This document shows positions 10,520 through 21,394 of a stretch of DNA of 64,000 nucleotides, one piece after another. The position numbers were made by a program, and so were the translations under genes. Under the pieces are notes generated by a model. It had not been told where the DNA came from and ran no database searches. It saw only the letters and a list, made by a program, of their open reading frames with translations. Numbering within the stretch: position 1 is the first letter of the stretch; every line of letters begins with the position of its first letter. Source of the DNA: Aradus depressus (taxonomy: Eukaryota > Arthropoda > Insecta > Hemiptera > Aradidae); assembly GCA_963662175.1 (NCBI GenBank), contig OY759223.1, positions 5,055,549 through 5,119,548 on the forward strand, written 5' to 3'.

Positions 10520-11325
10520 ATTGTGTGTAAAAAAGTATTCACGTTGAGACGTATACCGGAAGTAACTCCAGTTAAGATCAATGGTGTGAAGGTGCCGTGG
10601 AATCCTGAAGACAAGAGCGTCAAATACCTGGGAGTGGAGTTGGACAAACGTCTCACCTGGAAGCTACATAACAACAAGAAATTGAACCAGGCCTACGCAC
10701 GCCTCTCCATCTTGTATCCTCTAATTAACAGGACCTCCAGGCTCAAGACAAGATGCAGTCTTCTCATATACAAGACCATCATTCGGCCTCTATACACGTA
10801 TGCATGCCCGGTCTGGGGGCTACCATCTGGTAAAAAACTTGAAGGGTTCCAGAAGCTACAAAATAAAGTTTTGCGCATAGCAGTAAATGCGCCATGGTTC
10901 GTGAGGAACAAGCAGCTTCACGAAGAACTAGGCATGTCATATGTTGAGGACTTCGTGAAGAGGGTTACCAAGAAGTCTCTGGATTCTCTAAACACCGCAG
11001 CAGGACCAGCGTACTACGAACTAGGAAAGACGACTCCAGCCCCCAGACTCAAGCCACGGCTCCCTCAAGACATCCTCCCTTAGAGACCAAATGTTAAAGT
11101 TTACCTTCTTTCATTTATTTATTTATACATTTATTCTTTTACATTCATCTTTTATTTCCATCTATTTGTTAAGCTCTATAAGCAGTCCTAGGTTGTGCTC
11201 AAGATGAGACGACGCCGATCTGTTATTTTCTATGTTATTTATTTTATGTCCATATTTATACCTACTAGCATAGCATGCGATATGCTGAACTAGTAAAATA
11301 AAAGAAAAAAAAAATTGTGTGTAAA
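10520..11325 (+). mobile_element. Jockey-type LINE, 5'-truncated, with 12-bp TSD
   Basis: ATTGTGTGTAAA is present at 10520-10531 and again at 11314-11325. Between them lie the reverse-transcriptase C-terminal coding region, a 3' UTR of about 230 bp and an A-rich tail (about 11300-11313). The perfect duplication plus 5' truncation marks a 'dead on arrival' LINE insertion. The preserved reading frame and TSD suggest it is among the younger insertions here. Confidence 0.95.
10532..11083 (+). pseudogene. Jockey-clade reverse transcriptase, C-terminal fragment
   Basis: Open in frame from the insertion junction to TAG at 11081-11083, about 183 codons. It contains VKYLGVELDKRLTW, followed by a long helical stretch and YKTIIRPLYTYACPVWG. 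These match the region after the YADD palm motif in Jockey-clade LINEs ('KYLG..LD..LTW...', 'LYK..IRP...YA..VWG'). LQNKVLRIAVNAPWFVRNKQLHEELG is the usual 'QNK.LR...NAPW...N..LH.DL' block. The catalytic palm, the endonuclease and ORF1 are lost through 5' truncation, so it cannot move by itself. No frameshift is seen within the fragment. Confidence 0.92.
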
Positions 11326-11394
11326 TTTATACCTCACAATTTTATTTATAATTTATTGTTGTTGTTTTGTTTTCTTTCTCTTTTCTATATTTCG

Positions 11395-11757
11395 CACATT
11401 GTGACCTGAGAAAGAGACGTAAGAACGTCCCAAATGTCGTCGTGAAAAAGACACTTCCGGAAAAGTTATCAAAAATTATTTATCTGAATTTTATTTAAAC
11501 TAAAAAATGTATCTACTGTATTCATTATATACTTTATCGACTGTATAATATTATTATTTTTGTACTCATATTTTCAAGTATTTATTTATTTATTCATTTA
11601 TTTATATTTTTTAGTAGTATTGTTAACTCTAATCCATGTGAGACTCTAAGATATCTGTTTCTGTATCTAATTTATAAGCAATCTTAATGTATACATTCTT
11701 ATGATGTATCCTATTACCATGTTATGGTTTAACTGAAATAAATATTTTTATTACATT
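11395..11757 (+). mobile_element. retroelement 3' region (U family)
   Basis: It begins at GACCTGAGAAAGAGACG..AACGTCCCAAATG, a decayed form of the CCTGATGATGGGAC...GTCCCGAAAC motif seen at 25837-25868. It ends with TAAGCAATCTTAATGTATAC, ATGATGTATCCTATTACCATG and AACTGAAATAAATATTTTTATTA, which matches the other U-family 3' ends at 19230-19345 (-), 25540-25870 (-) and 27262-27345 (+). It is probably a LINE 3' UTR; the coding part is absent. Confidence 0.7.
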
Positions 11758-12177
11758 TCTTCGGATATAGTATTTCCGTTACAAGTCCTCTCGTTACGTT
11801 CCTAACAACTGTCTCAGTAACTAACTGAAAGTCGTTGTATATCGACCGAAGGACGGTCGCAGAGTCCTTTACGAGAGGCTCTTAGCCGATTTCATGGGCT
11901 CTTGACGACCCAGCCGGTCCCAGCTACAGGAAATACACCCTCTTCTGACCCTTACATCTTCTTTTTTCTCCATTCTCCTGTCTTCTTCAGACCACTATTG
12001 AACAAGAGAGAAGAGTGGAAAAGACGAGAGAATATATATTGAATTGAAGAGAATCACAAATACATAGATACATTTAACGCTTTTTGTTACAGTTACTTTA
12101 ATAGGGAGTAGATACTTATTTTTTTACTAACTCAGGAATGAAGGAAATCCATCTTAACTGCAAATTTTGGGTCTGCG
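11758..12177. other. gene-free stretch
   Basis: No recognised repeat or coding segment. GC content is slightly higher around 11820-11960. Confidence 0.4.
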
Positions 12178-12690
12178 ATGTATAGGGGAGGTTATGTATG
12201 CGAAGTTTTCAACGGAATTTCGTGTTTTTCGACCTCCAAATAGGAAAAAATAAGTCTGCCTGTCTATGTGACTGTGAACACGATAACTCCCGATAAAATG
12301 ATTGTATCAACACGAAACCCTCTAATGACGTCACCTATTAATTTTCAGCCAAATCTACTAAAGGAAGGAAGGGAATTAAAGGGCTTAACACAAAAATTCA
12401 AATAACTGCCGATAGAATGAAAGTGACTACACGAAATTTTAAATGTGTGACCAAAAACCATAAGGAAAACACTTATCAATTTTCAGTCGTATCGGCCAAA
12501 GGGGGTTTAGAGGAGAGGTTTAATTCAAAAACCCTAATAACTTCCGATGTAATGAGTTTAGGAGCCCTTCTGTAAGGGAACTGTTGAATATTAGCGCAAA
12601 TGGTCGACTGGTTTTGGAGAGGAGCGAAAAGGTAATTGATGAATCCATTCTGGGGAAATACATTGCCGATGTTTCACTCGGAGTCGGAAA
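12178..12690 (+). mobile_element. H element, nearly complete
   Basis: Head (TGTATAGGGGAGGTTATGTA, TTCAACGGAATTTCGTGTTT, CGACCTCC), GTGAACACGATAACTCCCGA, then subrepeats starting near 12284, 12404 and 12536. The tail TTAGCGCAAATGGTCGACTGG...TTCTGGGGAAATACATTGCCGATG ends at a decayed hairpin. The two overlapping minus-strand frames at 12520-12794 are chance. Confidence 0.85.
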
Positions 12691-12739
12691 ACGTGAAATT
12701 CCGATGAAAACTCGGAAAAACATAATTTTAGTTTAAATT

Positions 12740-13334
12740 GCTGGTCCCCCCTTAAAATTCTGGCTAAGCCATTGTGCGTAATAGTGTCAATCATTGTAGA
12801 AACTTTAAAAAAATGAATATACTTGAAAGTTCTTAAAAGTCCATAAAACAGTGGACGGTTAAGTCCTTAACTTAAAAAAATAATAAGTGTCTGGGGGGAG
12901 TTTTTATTTTATTTTTCTTTCGTCCTTTCTTCATTTTTTCATACTTTATGTTACAAGAATATTTCGTGTCAATGAACAAGAATTATTAGTCAAATTAAAG
13001 ACAAACGAGACGTCAGAAAATATATTTTTTAATTAAAAAAAGGGTTAAGCAGAAAAAAAGGCAAAAAAAATCCCCCTCTTTTAATTATCTACGATAATAT
13101 TTTGTGTAATGTCGGGCCAACCTCAATAAGGGGTGGGGGGTGGGGCGGGGGGAAGCCGAGGTGTAATGGGAATTTAAAAAGCCCTACCTACCCCCTCGCT
13201 ACCTCGACCCCTTTAATTTTCCGTTGAAGAAAAACTGAGCGGGAGAAAAGTGTTTTTCAAGGATGTGGCTCTTCAGGTATCAAAATAAATTCTACTTTCG
13301 AATCAATTTGACTCATTGTGAGTTGCGCAATTAT
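12740..13334. other. gene-free stretch
   Basis: AT-rich, with a G-rich patch at 13128-13154. No recognised feature. Confidence 0.45.
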
Positions 13335-13990
13335 TGAAGGGGTTATTGACGTGAAAACGTCTATTCGCTAGTTAAGCACAGTGATAGCCGGTAAAACTTT
13401 CTTGTGTTACAACATACCGTCAGATTTAAATCGATAATAACTACTAGACTAATAATGCGATAACAACGGTAGAGGTCACAATGGATAGAGCATGTCTGTG
13501 TTTGTTATGCAATATTTGTTTTGCCTTAGAATTTAGAAATTAGTGTAGTGTGATAACGCGTTTAGATAGGACGTTGATTCGGGTGTCATTGTAAAGAGCT
13601 TGAGGAAGCACTACTAGGACTCAAAGTGGAACAATAAAAATATTCGCCGAAATATATGTAAAAATCGGTATTAAATTGAAAATTGCAAAAAAATTAAAGA
13701 TGTCTCATATGAATCGTAAATATGCGCGGAATTATAGAAAACGCAAATCAGAGGAAAACTCGCAGCAAAAGGAATATAAAAACCCTAAAAAGTCTAGTGC
13801 CGAGCAAATGCAAGAGCTACGGCAGCATTGAAAAGAAAATAAAAAATGATTTTATCCCGACTTTTCACGGAAAATCTACGGCGTGGACCTTGACTACGCT
13901 TTGTTTTTTTTTTTCGATCAAAAATTCTTCATAAAACGTAGAGAATCAGCGAAAAAATGGGTTTTTGGCATGTATCTCGCAAACTAATTT
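13335..13990 (+). repeat. repeat B copy, plus strand
   Basis: It is the inverted counterpart of 31080-31675. Shared blocks in order: TTGACGTGAAAACGTCTATT, GTTAAGCACAGTGATAG, CAGATTTAAATCGATAATAA, GATAACGCGTTTAGATAGG, AAAGAGCTTGAGGAA, TATTCGCCGAAATAT, TATGCGCGGAATTATAG, TTATCCCGAC and ACGGCGTGGACCTTGAC. Starts with a short palindrome GACGTGAAAACGTC. Class unknown; both copies carry stops. Confidence 0.8.
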
Positions 13991-14042
13991 TGAAAAATCG
14001 TGAAAAAATGTGCTTTTCATTTTTCTTTACAACGTTTTTTGT

Positions 14043-14400
14043 AATGACTTTTCTTCCCCAGCTGTACGAAGTATAGGGGAAGTTATGTAATCTGAGAGAC
14101 ATTGCGGAGTTTTCAACAGAATTTCATGTTTTCCGAACTCCTGATTCAAAAATGAAAAAAAAAAAAAAATTATGTGTCTAGAACCCTTTAGGGACGACAT
14201 GGAATCGACCAAAGGGAAGGGAGCCTTAGCACAAAAACTCTAATAACTGCCCTTGTAATGAATGTATCGACACAAAATTGAGTATGAAGTTTCAGAAGTC
14301 ACTATGCAAATCAAATGTTGAGTTTTAGCACAAACAGTCAACTGGTTTTGGAGGGAGAGCGAACAGGTAGACCGTGCTGGAGAAGTACACATCCAGAATT
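14043..14400 (+). mobile_element. H element, internally shortened
   Basis: A clear 5' end: CTTCCCCAGCTGTACGAAGT then ATAGGGGAAGTTATGTAATC. It has a single subrepeat (ATAACTGCCCTTGTAATG near 14236) and the tail TTAGCACAAACAGTCAACTGG...GTGCTGGAGAAGTACA. A separate tail end (TTCATAGCCGGTGATTCACC, GACGA) follows at 14585-14615 after about 185 bp of other sequence. Confidence 0.85.
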
Positions 14401-14615
14401 TGTCGAAAGGTGGAAGTACATGACAAGGAAATATGAAGACCCACAGAAACTCTTTTTTAATTTGACTGGCTCGCAAGTTAAAGAGTTACAATTTTTATAA
14501 CTGGGCCTGAGGAGGTTTAACAACTGAAAGCTCTCACCTTAAATATACATCTAGTGTTGGAAAGGACTACATTTTTCTCTTCGTAAGTTCATAGCCGGTG
14601 ATTCACCGACGAATT

Positions 14616-15585
14616 TGTTATACCCTGTTACGTATTGTTATATTTATTGTTATAATGATACATAAGTTATTATTATTTTCATGCGATGTAGATAACAAGA
14701 CACGGAGCCTCCCCCACATTGAGGACAGCCACTTTAACCACTCACCCACCAGGGCCCCCGAGTTGCCTTTTATATGAACCTTTGCCCTAGGCTGTTATTT
14801 TTACCCAGAAGCCCTACCCATGATCCAATATCAGTGATGCTGCTACCTGTTACCCTGATGGATATGAGTGACTAGAACAATCATTTTAAGTAGCTTCCGA
14901 CCCCCTTGACGGACCCCTCTGACAGCTACAGATGATAGCCCTCAGGGCGAAAATCTGACATAGGAGCCTCACAGAACACTCGGCTCTTATACTCAATTCT
15001 ATAGTCTTAAATGTTTAAACATTTGAAATCATTTTCAAGAATAACATTTTGTTTTATCTTATTTGACTGATATATGAGGGTATATCAGACGCCACAAAAT
15101 AGGCGGAAAAAATAGGCTTTTTGAAAAGTAAATAAAAAAAAACTGTTGTGCTTCTGTCGCCATATTGAAAAATGTAAGCTGATATCCAATGTTTCATGTT
15201 TATCTCCAAAAATATTCAAGGTTACAAAAAGTATTTTTCATAGTATTGTCTTATTGTTTGTTCTGAGTTTGTTAGATAAAACGTACCATTAAACCAGATA
15301 TTTGAGTTTTTCATAGTATTGTCCAATTGTTTGTTCGATAAAATGTACCATTAAACCAAATATTTGAGTTTTTCCCATTGAAAAATATTCTATCACCATG
15401 GAATGTCCTTCTTTATCTACCTAAATATGAAAATGTAGAAGGCATGACTCCCAGTGTGCAGTGTTGCCAGATCAGTAAGGATCGCAGGTTTGGGAGACTC
15501 CTCCATGTGCACTAGATGGCAACTAAGTCCAGCAGCTCTAGTGATTCCTCTAGTTCAACTGTTTTATTTATTACTTCCTCTGCTA
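14616..15585. other. gene-free stretch with a local duplication
   Basis: AT-rich with GC-richer patches at 14695-14960. A direct duplication of about 73 bp spans roughly 15238-15376 (CATAGTATTGTC..., GATAAAACGTACCATTAAAC / GATAAAATGTACCATTAAAC). No coding segment recognised. Confidence 0.5.
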
Positions 15586-15589
15586 TAGT

Positions 15590-15690
15590 CCGAAGTATAA
15601 GGGAAGTTATGTAATCAGTCAGAAATTCAATGTCAAATTTTCACTGGCATTTTATGTTTTCCGCGTTGAGTGAAGAAACACTTCCCCAGA
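15590..15690 (+). mobile_element. H element head, plus strand
   Basis: GAAGTATAAGGGAAGTTATG, TAATCAGTCAGAAATTC and TTTTATGTTTTCCGCG. It abuts the minus-strand copy that follows, so two H pieces face each other here. Confidence 0.75.
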
Positions 15691-16482
15691 ACGATTTAAT
15701 CGATTAAATGGCTCTCTCCAAAACCAGTCGACCGTTTGCGCTAATATTCAATAGTTAACTTACATAGAAGCTCCTAAATTCTCATACTAAATTATGTGTC
15801 GCTAAATTAATTATATCGGCAGTTATTAGAGTTTTTGAATTGAGCTCCCACGAACCAACCTTCTCATCGGCCGATATCCCTGAAATTTTACACATTATAT
15901 CCTCTTTGGGTTTTGACTTTAAATGTGAAATTTCATGTCGATACATTCATTACATCGGCAGTTATTGGGGTTTTTGAGTCGTGCCCCCTCTGATCCCTCC
16001 CTTCCCTATATCGTACTTATGGGGTTTTGAATTAACATATGAAATTTTGTTTCGATACATTCATTCTATCGGGAGTTATTGTGTTCACAAACCTTTCGGA
16101 ATCAGGAGATCGAAAACATGAAACGCGACCGAGGCCCTTTTATCTGGGAGGTAAAATAAACTTAAGCACGCCGTCCTTCGGATGGGACGTTATTAAGCGA
16201 TGGTCCCGAGCCTGTACGATGTCAGGTACTCGTTAAAGACCCCTACCCTAGGTGAATAAAAATGTAGGATAGACAAAATGTAGGATTTCCACAGTAGAGT
16301 CGGACTCATGTCCACCAGAGTGACGAAAGAGCGCTCTGGTAGTAGGTGATATGACCACGTAGTTAAAGTCCAGCATGAGTCATAAAACCTAACCTAACCT
16401 CGAAAACATGAAATTTCGGTGAAAACTTAACAACGATTTTCTGACCGATTACATAACTTCCCCTATACTAGTAAATCAGGGG
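15690..16482 (-). mobile_element. H element, minus strand, carrying a nested SINE S
   Basis: It runs from CACTTCCCCAGAACGATTTA through CCAAAACCAGTCGACCGTTT and subrepeats near 15790-16075, then GAATCAGGAGATCGAAAACATGAAA. It is split by SINE S at 16124-16400 and resumes CGAAAACATGAAATTTCGGTG...CCGATTACATAACTTCCCCT to about 16482. Confidence 0.88.
16111..16413 (+). mobile_element. SINE S copy, 5'-truncated, 13-bp TSD
   Basis: CGAAAACATGAAA is at 16111-16123 and 16401-16413, both parts of the interrupted H element. The SINE begins at CGCGACCGAGGCCC, so the tRNA-like head is lost, and ends in a clean tail AAAACCTAACCTAACCT. The H element was therefore present before this SINE arrived. Confidence 0.95.
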
Positions 16483-16484
16483 GG

Positions 16485-16897
16485 CGTGGACTGTTATTGC
16501 TGTGAAAACTCAACAACAAATTCCTGACGGATAAGCCGGCGCACCGGATAAGAGGGGGCTTACCTGCGTTTTATTGGTCCCCTGAAAACTCACACTAACG
16601 TCCCTTCAAAGTGTTTATTAAACTCATTAAAATAAGAACCACACCAGAGTTGTGTGGCTACTTCAAGATTTTAATCTCAAGTTGGCGATCATTGGCGTGC
16701 CTACATAATTTGAGAGTGGGCAAATATGTAACGCATTAAATGCTTTCATTGTTTGAAACATGCAAGCCATGTCTTGCATACGAAATTCCATCAGATCGTA
16801 AATGACGTAAGTCATGCCATATGCATCTTAAGTCCCATCAATTACTTGATAAGGCGGTTTGCTCCCATTTAATTCCCTTGGAATAATATTGATATTA
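16485..16897. other. gene-free stretch
   Basis: No recognised feature. Confidence 0.4.
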
Positions 16898-17530
16898 AAA
16901 AGGTCGTCGGTGAATCATCGACTATGGACTTCCCCAACACGATCTTCAATTACTTTGACTCCAAGACTACTTCATATGTTTTTAATAAGAAGTTGTGGGA
17001 CGAGATTTCTCATAGCAATAAAATACGGTTTCTTCCACTCTTATTTTTGACCAGAACCGGTTTATAACCTGACCAGTCCTCCTTTAACCACTGCCCTGTT
17101 TGAGTGGGATGTAGCACTGATGATGACGCTGTTGCGTTGAAAACCGGTTCTGGTTAAAAATAAAACAGTGGGAAGACAACGTCTTTTATTTCTATGACCG
17201 CCTAGTTGACCGTTTACGCTTATAATCGATAGTTGACCTACGTAGGGGCTCTTAAATCCTCATACTAAATCTTGTGTTGATTAATTCATTACATTGGCAG
17301 TTATTAGGGTTCTGGAGTTGAATTCTCTCCCCTCATCTCCCCTTCCCTTCGGCCGATTTTGCTGAAATTTAACAAGTCTTGTCCTCATCCTAAATAAGTG
17401 TCGTTCTCATCTCCCCTTCCCTTCGGCCGATTTTGCTGAAATTTAACAAGTCTTGTCCTCATCCTAAATAAGTGTCGTTCTCATCCCCCTTCCTTTTGGC
17501 CGATTTGGCTAGAAAATTGCCTTCTAATGA
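16898..17530 (-). mobile_element. H element, minus strand, interrupted, with a 74-bp duplication
   Basis: Hairpin GTCGTCGGTGAATCATCGAC and GGACTTCCCCAACACG at 16902-16945; it resumes at about 17196 with GACCGTTTACGC and subrepeats. A 74-bp unit beginning CTCATCTCCCCTTCCCTTCG is duplicated at 17332 and 17406, with a partial third at 17480. An unrelated segment (16950-17195) sits inside. Confidence 0.8.
16950..17195 (+). mobile_element. small retroelement-like insert with inverted arms
   Basis: The left arm CTTCCACTCTTATTTTTGAC-CAGAACCGG (about 17033-17060) is the inverse of the right arm CCGGTTCTGGTTAAAAATAA...GTGGGAAG (about 17143-17175). Between them is GCACTGATGATGACGC...GCGTTGAAAACCGG, one of the CTGATGATG-hairpin-GAAA motifs in the window. 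Confidence 0.55.
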
Positions 17531-17574
17531 CCTCCTAATTTCAAAAATTAAAAAAAAAAGTCTGTTTTTTAATT

Positions 17575-17830
17575 TTATATGTGTATTCAAAACCATCTAA
17601 AGACAACAACTGTTGATTTTCAGCTAAATCGAAAGAATGTGTCAATACCTATTTATTTTCAGCCAAATCGACTGAAGGGAAGGGGGGATTAGGAGGAGGC
17701 GTAGCTCAAAAAACTCAATAACTGCCGATGTAATGAATGTATCGACATGAACGGTCGATTGTCTATGAAAAAAGATTAATTGATAATCCATGTTGAGAAA
17801 GTACACAACTGATCATTGAACCGACTTTTT
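17575..17830 (+). mobile_element. H element 3' half, plus strand
   Basis: Subrepeat pieces TTTCAGCCAAATCGACTGAA, CAATAACTGCCGATGTAATG (near 17722) and a shortened tail GAGAAAGTACACAACTGATCATTG. It forms an inverted pair with the preceding minus-strand copy. Confidence 0.75.
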
Positions 17831-18431
17831 TAGTGTAGATAGTACATCCTTTAATAACCAACCTCAAGGACCAAGGTTTGCCAATCAGCAACGTGCTTCT
17901 TTTTTCACCCTCAACTTGATTCTGTCGTTAGTTAAAGAAGATGTACCGTTTGCCGTTTACCCAAACCACCCAATCTGTTTCTAGCCCTTCTTATCTGAGT
18001 GGCCGTTTAGCCGTTTAGGCAGGCGGAGGGGTGAAAGAAGGGTGAAATGGGGGTAAAATGACCCTCTTTGGGAGGGGGAGAAAACACCGATTCAATAAAA
18101 CACAAACAAAACACCCCAATGTTTGTTCACACACACCAAACCACAACGACAGCGACACTTTGTTCACAGTTTTTTACCTTTTTTCCTCCTTTTTTTTTTT
18201 TTTTTTTTTACCTGAAGAGGGGAGGAAATGGATACATCCTAGGGGTGGTTCTATTCACATTGAACTGCTCTTAGCACGTTTTTCTGTCGGTCTTGTAGAT
18301 TATTATGTACATTCTACTCTCGGTTAACCGTGTGAATGATGGAACCCAGTTCCACGGATAATTATATTTATTTCCGTTGAGGCGAAAGGGTACTTTTTCT
18401 TGGCAACACAGATTTATTGTTTTTTAATCTA
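17831..18431. other. gene-free stretch
   Basis: It includes a T run at about 18189-18210. The open frames at 18058-18327 run through this low-complexity tract and are not credible genes. Confidence 0.5.
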
Positions 18432-18830
18432 AAAAAAAAATCGTCAGTGAATCACCGGCAATGTACTTCCCCAGAACGAATTAATCAATTAACTTTTCGC
18501 TCCCCCTTCAGGGTAGTTATTGGGGTTTTTGATTTGAGCCCCCTCCCCTGAATCCCCTCCTTTTCAGCCGATTTCGCTGAAAATTAATGTGTTGTCCTCA
18601 AGTGGTTTTGAAATTTTGTATCAATACATTTATTCTATCGGCAGTTATTAGATTCTTTGTGTTAGGCCTCCCCCCTAATCCCCTCTTTCCCTTTGGTCGA
18701 CTTGGCTGAAAATTAATAAGTTGTCGTCCAAAGAAGGTTCTGTGTCGACATATAAAATGTCGTGTCGATTCATTCATTCTATCGGGAGTTCTCGGATTCA
18801 CAGACACAAACAAACCAAAATTAAATTGAT
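18432..18830 (-). mobile_element. H element, minus strand
   Basis: A run, TCGTCAGTGAATCACCGGC, ATGTACTTCCCCAGAACG, TTTTCGCTCCCCC, then subrepeats near 18510, 18620 and 18770 (TCGATTCATTCATTCTATCG), ending at ACAGACACAAACAAACC. The 5' head is lost. Confidence 0.85.
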
Positions 18831-18834
18831 ATAA

Positions 18835-19024
18835 TATAATTAATTATTTATATAATTAACCAATAAACGTACCAAGTAAAATAATTTTTAAAAACAACAT
18901 AATTTATATAAATTTAATTTTTGTTATTTTGTTATTAATTTAATGTATTTATTATATTTATTTAATATTTTATTATTACAATATGTTGTGTATTTTTACT
19001 TTATAATTGTCTCTTCGTTGCTAA
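18835..19024. other. AT-rich stretch
   Basis: Nearly pure A/T, with no feature. Confidence 0.5.
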
Positions 19025-19170
19025 ATGGTGGGTTTTTTGTACACTGCATGATGATGAGGACAACCTCGAAAGCCGGCTAACAAAAATTAATAAAATCTGT
19101 GAGATATCAACTATATTTTTATCTTGCAATCTGTGAAATTCAATTATGTTTAATAGGTTCGTCGCGTCGG
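19025..19170 (+). mobile_element. retroelement 3' end with CTGATGATG-like motif
   Basis: GCATGATGATGAGGACAACC, TCGAAAGCCGGCTAAC, then AATAAAATCTGTGAGATATC and CAATCTGTGAAAT. It matches the stretch at 24300-24400 in sequence and order. Confidence 0.65.
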
Positions 19171-19229
19171 CATCTTTTGCAAAAAACACAATGAGTTTGA
19201 ATTTAGGGAATCGGGCTGTCCTGACTATA

Positions 19230-19345
19230 ACTTACTACCAATGATAGGATACGTCATACAGATATATACATCAAGATAGCTTATATATTAGATACATATA
19301 CAGTTATTTAGATCTAGAGTCGGAATCACAATAACTTGCAATAAT
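19230..19345 (-). mobile_element. U-family retroelement 3' end, minus strand
   Basis: CCAATGATAGGATACGTCAT, ATACATCAAGATAGCTTAT and ATATTAGAT. It is the reverse of the terminal 110 bp shared with 11640-11757 and 25540-25650. Confidence 0.65.
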
Positions 19346-19420
19346 AATTATTAAATATAATAATTATTAATTATTTAAATATTTCACTAAAATGTGTTTT
19401 GTTCAATTTTGTTTGTGCAG

Positions 19421-19623
19421 GGACGTGGTGCTTGAAATTGAACGTAGTCGTGCCCCGGTACAAGATGAAGGGCGAACTGGCCATCCTGGAGTGTCACTAC
19501 GAACTGGATGAAGACACACTCTACTCAGTCAAGTGGTACAAAGAGACCGAAGAGTTCTACCGATTCGTTCCTCGTTCGTCGCCGCCGCAGACCTCCTATC
19601 GAGTCGAGGGTATCAAAGTTGAT
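19421..19623 (+). CDS. beat: Beaten-path family protein, exon encoding first half of Ig domain 1
   Basis: Beat proteins are secreted or membrane-linked immunoglobulin-superfamily molecules that bind Sidestep-family receptors in axon guidance and synaptic partner choice. This 203-bp exon is bounded by TTTGTTTGTGCAG and GTAAGT, enters in phase 1 (two bases finish a split codon) and leaves in phase 0, giving 67 full codons. Diagnostic features are VVVPRYKMKGELAILECHYE with the first Ig Cys (residue 24), DTLYSVKWYK with the core Trp, and EEFYRFVPR, a Beat signature. It ends at VEGIKVD, where Beat Ig-1 continues in the next exon. Codon use is GC-richer than its surroundings. Which Beat paralogue it is cannot be told from here. 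The signal-peptide exon must lie upstream, outside the window. Confidence 0.93.
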
Positions 19624-19732
19624 GTAAGTATCGTACAGACAGTCTCATTTCAGCTACTTACCTCAATGTCTGTAAACTTCACCTAACGAAACATTATAAT
19701 ATATTATACCATATGAACTACTAATATTATAG

Positions 19733-20034
19733 GTAGTTAGTTATTACTACGAGGTCATATCGCCTACTACCAGAGCGCTCATTCATCCCGATTCCGCTGT
19801 GAGACTTAAATTTTGGCTTCCTAGGTTTATTCACTCTAGGGTAGGGATCTTTAACAAGTAGGTACTACCTGATACAGAGTCGGACCATCGCTTAAGGTCC
19901 CATCTGAAGGACGGCGTGCTAAAGGTTTTTTCACCTCCCAGATAATATAAGCTAAGGGCCTCGGCCGGGTTTCGAACCTGAGTTTCTTGAGCTCAGTAAG
20001 CGAGCACTGATACCACTGAGCTACTGGCGCCCTC
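19733..20034 (-). mobile_element. SINE S copy, near full length
   Basis: A head at the high end (GAGCTACTGGCGCCCTC in + reading), a mutated B box, and a hairpin arm variant (GGTTTTTTCACCTCCCAGAT paired poorly with its opposite arm, suggesting a recombinant). The tail is of AACTA type (TAGTTAGTTATTAC). Part of the CTCATGCCCGGGC block is deleted. Confidence 0.88.
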
Positions 20035-20111
20035 ACATAATTAGTACGAATTAAGTAGTAAAGGTGGTAATTGAAACCATCAGATATGTTGACTGCTTGA
20101 TGACCTGCAGC

Positions 20112-20200
20112 TTCAGTAACTCAACATGCAGTCACAGGTAGTCAACATGCAGTCACACAGGAAGTCAAAATGCAGTCACAGGAAGTCAACATGCTATTAC
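20112..20200. repeat. about 21-bp minisatellite, four units
   Basis: Variants of AGTCAACATGCAGTCACAGG occur four times in a row between about 20112 and 20200. Confidence 0.85.
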
Positions 20201-20251
20201 ACTAAGCTTATGTCTCACGTCATATACTATTCTACAATACATTTCTGTAGG

Positions 20252-20567
20252 TAGTTATTATGACTCATGCCCGGGCTTTAACTACGTCATATTGCCTACT
20301 ACCAGAGCGCTCTTTAGTCACTCTGGTGGACATGAGCCCAACTCTACTCTGGGAGTCCTAAATTTTTATTAACCAGGGGTCTTTAACGAGTATCTACCTG
20401 ACATTGTACAGGCTCAGGACCATCGCTTAACGTCCCATCCGAAGGACGGCGTGCTTAAGTTTATTTTACCTCCCAGATAAAATAAACTAAGGGCCTCGGC
20501 CGGGTTTCGAACCCACAATCTTGAGCTCAGAAGGCAAGCACGCATACCACTGAGCTACCTGCGCCCC
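20252..20567 (-). mobile_element. SINE S copy, full length
   Basis: All blocks are present from tail (TAGGTAGTTATTATGACTC) to head (GAGCTACCTGCGCCCC in + reading). A short stretch in the body around the CTACCCTAAATTTTTATT block is deleted. Confidence 0.9.
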
Positions 20568-20747
20568 TAGATACTTTGTTGAGTCCCGAAATGAACTTAT
20601 GTGAAGTTGAAATAATCTACGTTATTATCTCATCTGATTGATCCAACATTGATGTAGACGATATACAAGCGAGTTGTGGAAAGGTGCGCGCGCATCTATC
20701 TCCGCCATTCGCCACCACTACACAGGAAATGATTTGTTAAGCAAATT

Positions 20748-21075
20748 TGTTACTTCCCCAGCTCTATGAAGTATAGGGGAAGTTATAAAATCGGTAAGAA
20801 ATTCGATTCTGAGTTTTTAACGAAATTTCATATTTTCCAACCTCCTGAATCAAAAAATGAAAAAAAAATTATGTTCGGTTGTGTGTGTCTGTTTCCAAAC
20901 ACGTTAGGTTAGTTCTCGATTTATATCTGTATCCAAAACCCTCTAGGGACGACACCTATTGATTTTAAGCCAAATCGGCCATAGGAAGGTATTAGGGAGG
21001 ATCGATTGGTTTTGGAGGGAGAGCGATAACTTAATTGATTATTTAGTGCTTTGCTTTGAATGTACATAGCCAAAG
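20748..21075 (+). mobile_element. H element, internally shortened
   Basis: A clean 5' end: TTACTTCCCCAGCTCTATG, AAGTATAGGGGAAGTTA; then TTTTTAACGAAATTTCATAT and the A run. One subrepeat is left, and the tail GGTTTTGGAGGGAGAGCGAT-AACTTAATTGATT ends without the hairpin. A useful copy for defining the 5' boundary. Confidence 0.85.
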
Positions 21076-21394
21076 TGGGACATTGCACTTTCTAAAGAAG
21101 TCCTTTTTTTATAACCTACTTCTATATTAGTTTTTTTTTATCATCATAATTATTGTCTTGGAAAGAGTCCAGGACATTATGCCCCAGTCGCAGTATGCCC
21201 TGACTTAATGAAGCCAATTTGTGTCTTGACGGCTTGTCCAACTTTAAGTCTGTCTTCCCCTTATCACCGCCTCTTGTTGATCAATATTTTAATCATTTTC
21301 ATGACTTCCCGTTGTCCTGTTTCTCCCTTATGTTTGATGCCTTTATTATTTTTTTTGAAACTAAGTCTAACCTATTAAAAATCATTTTAGATAG

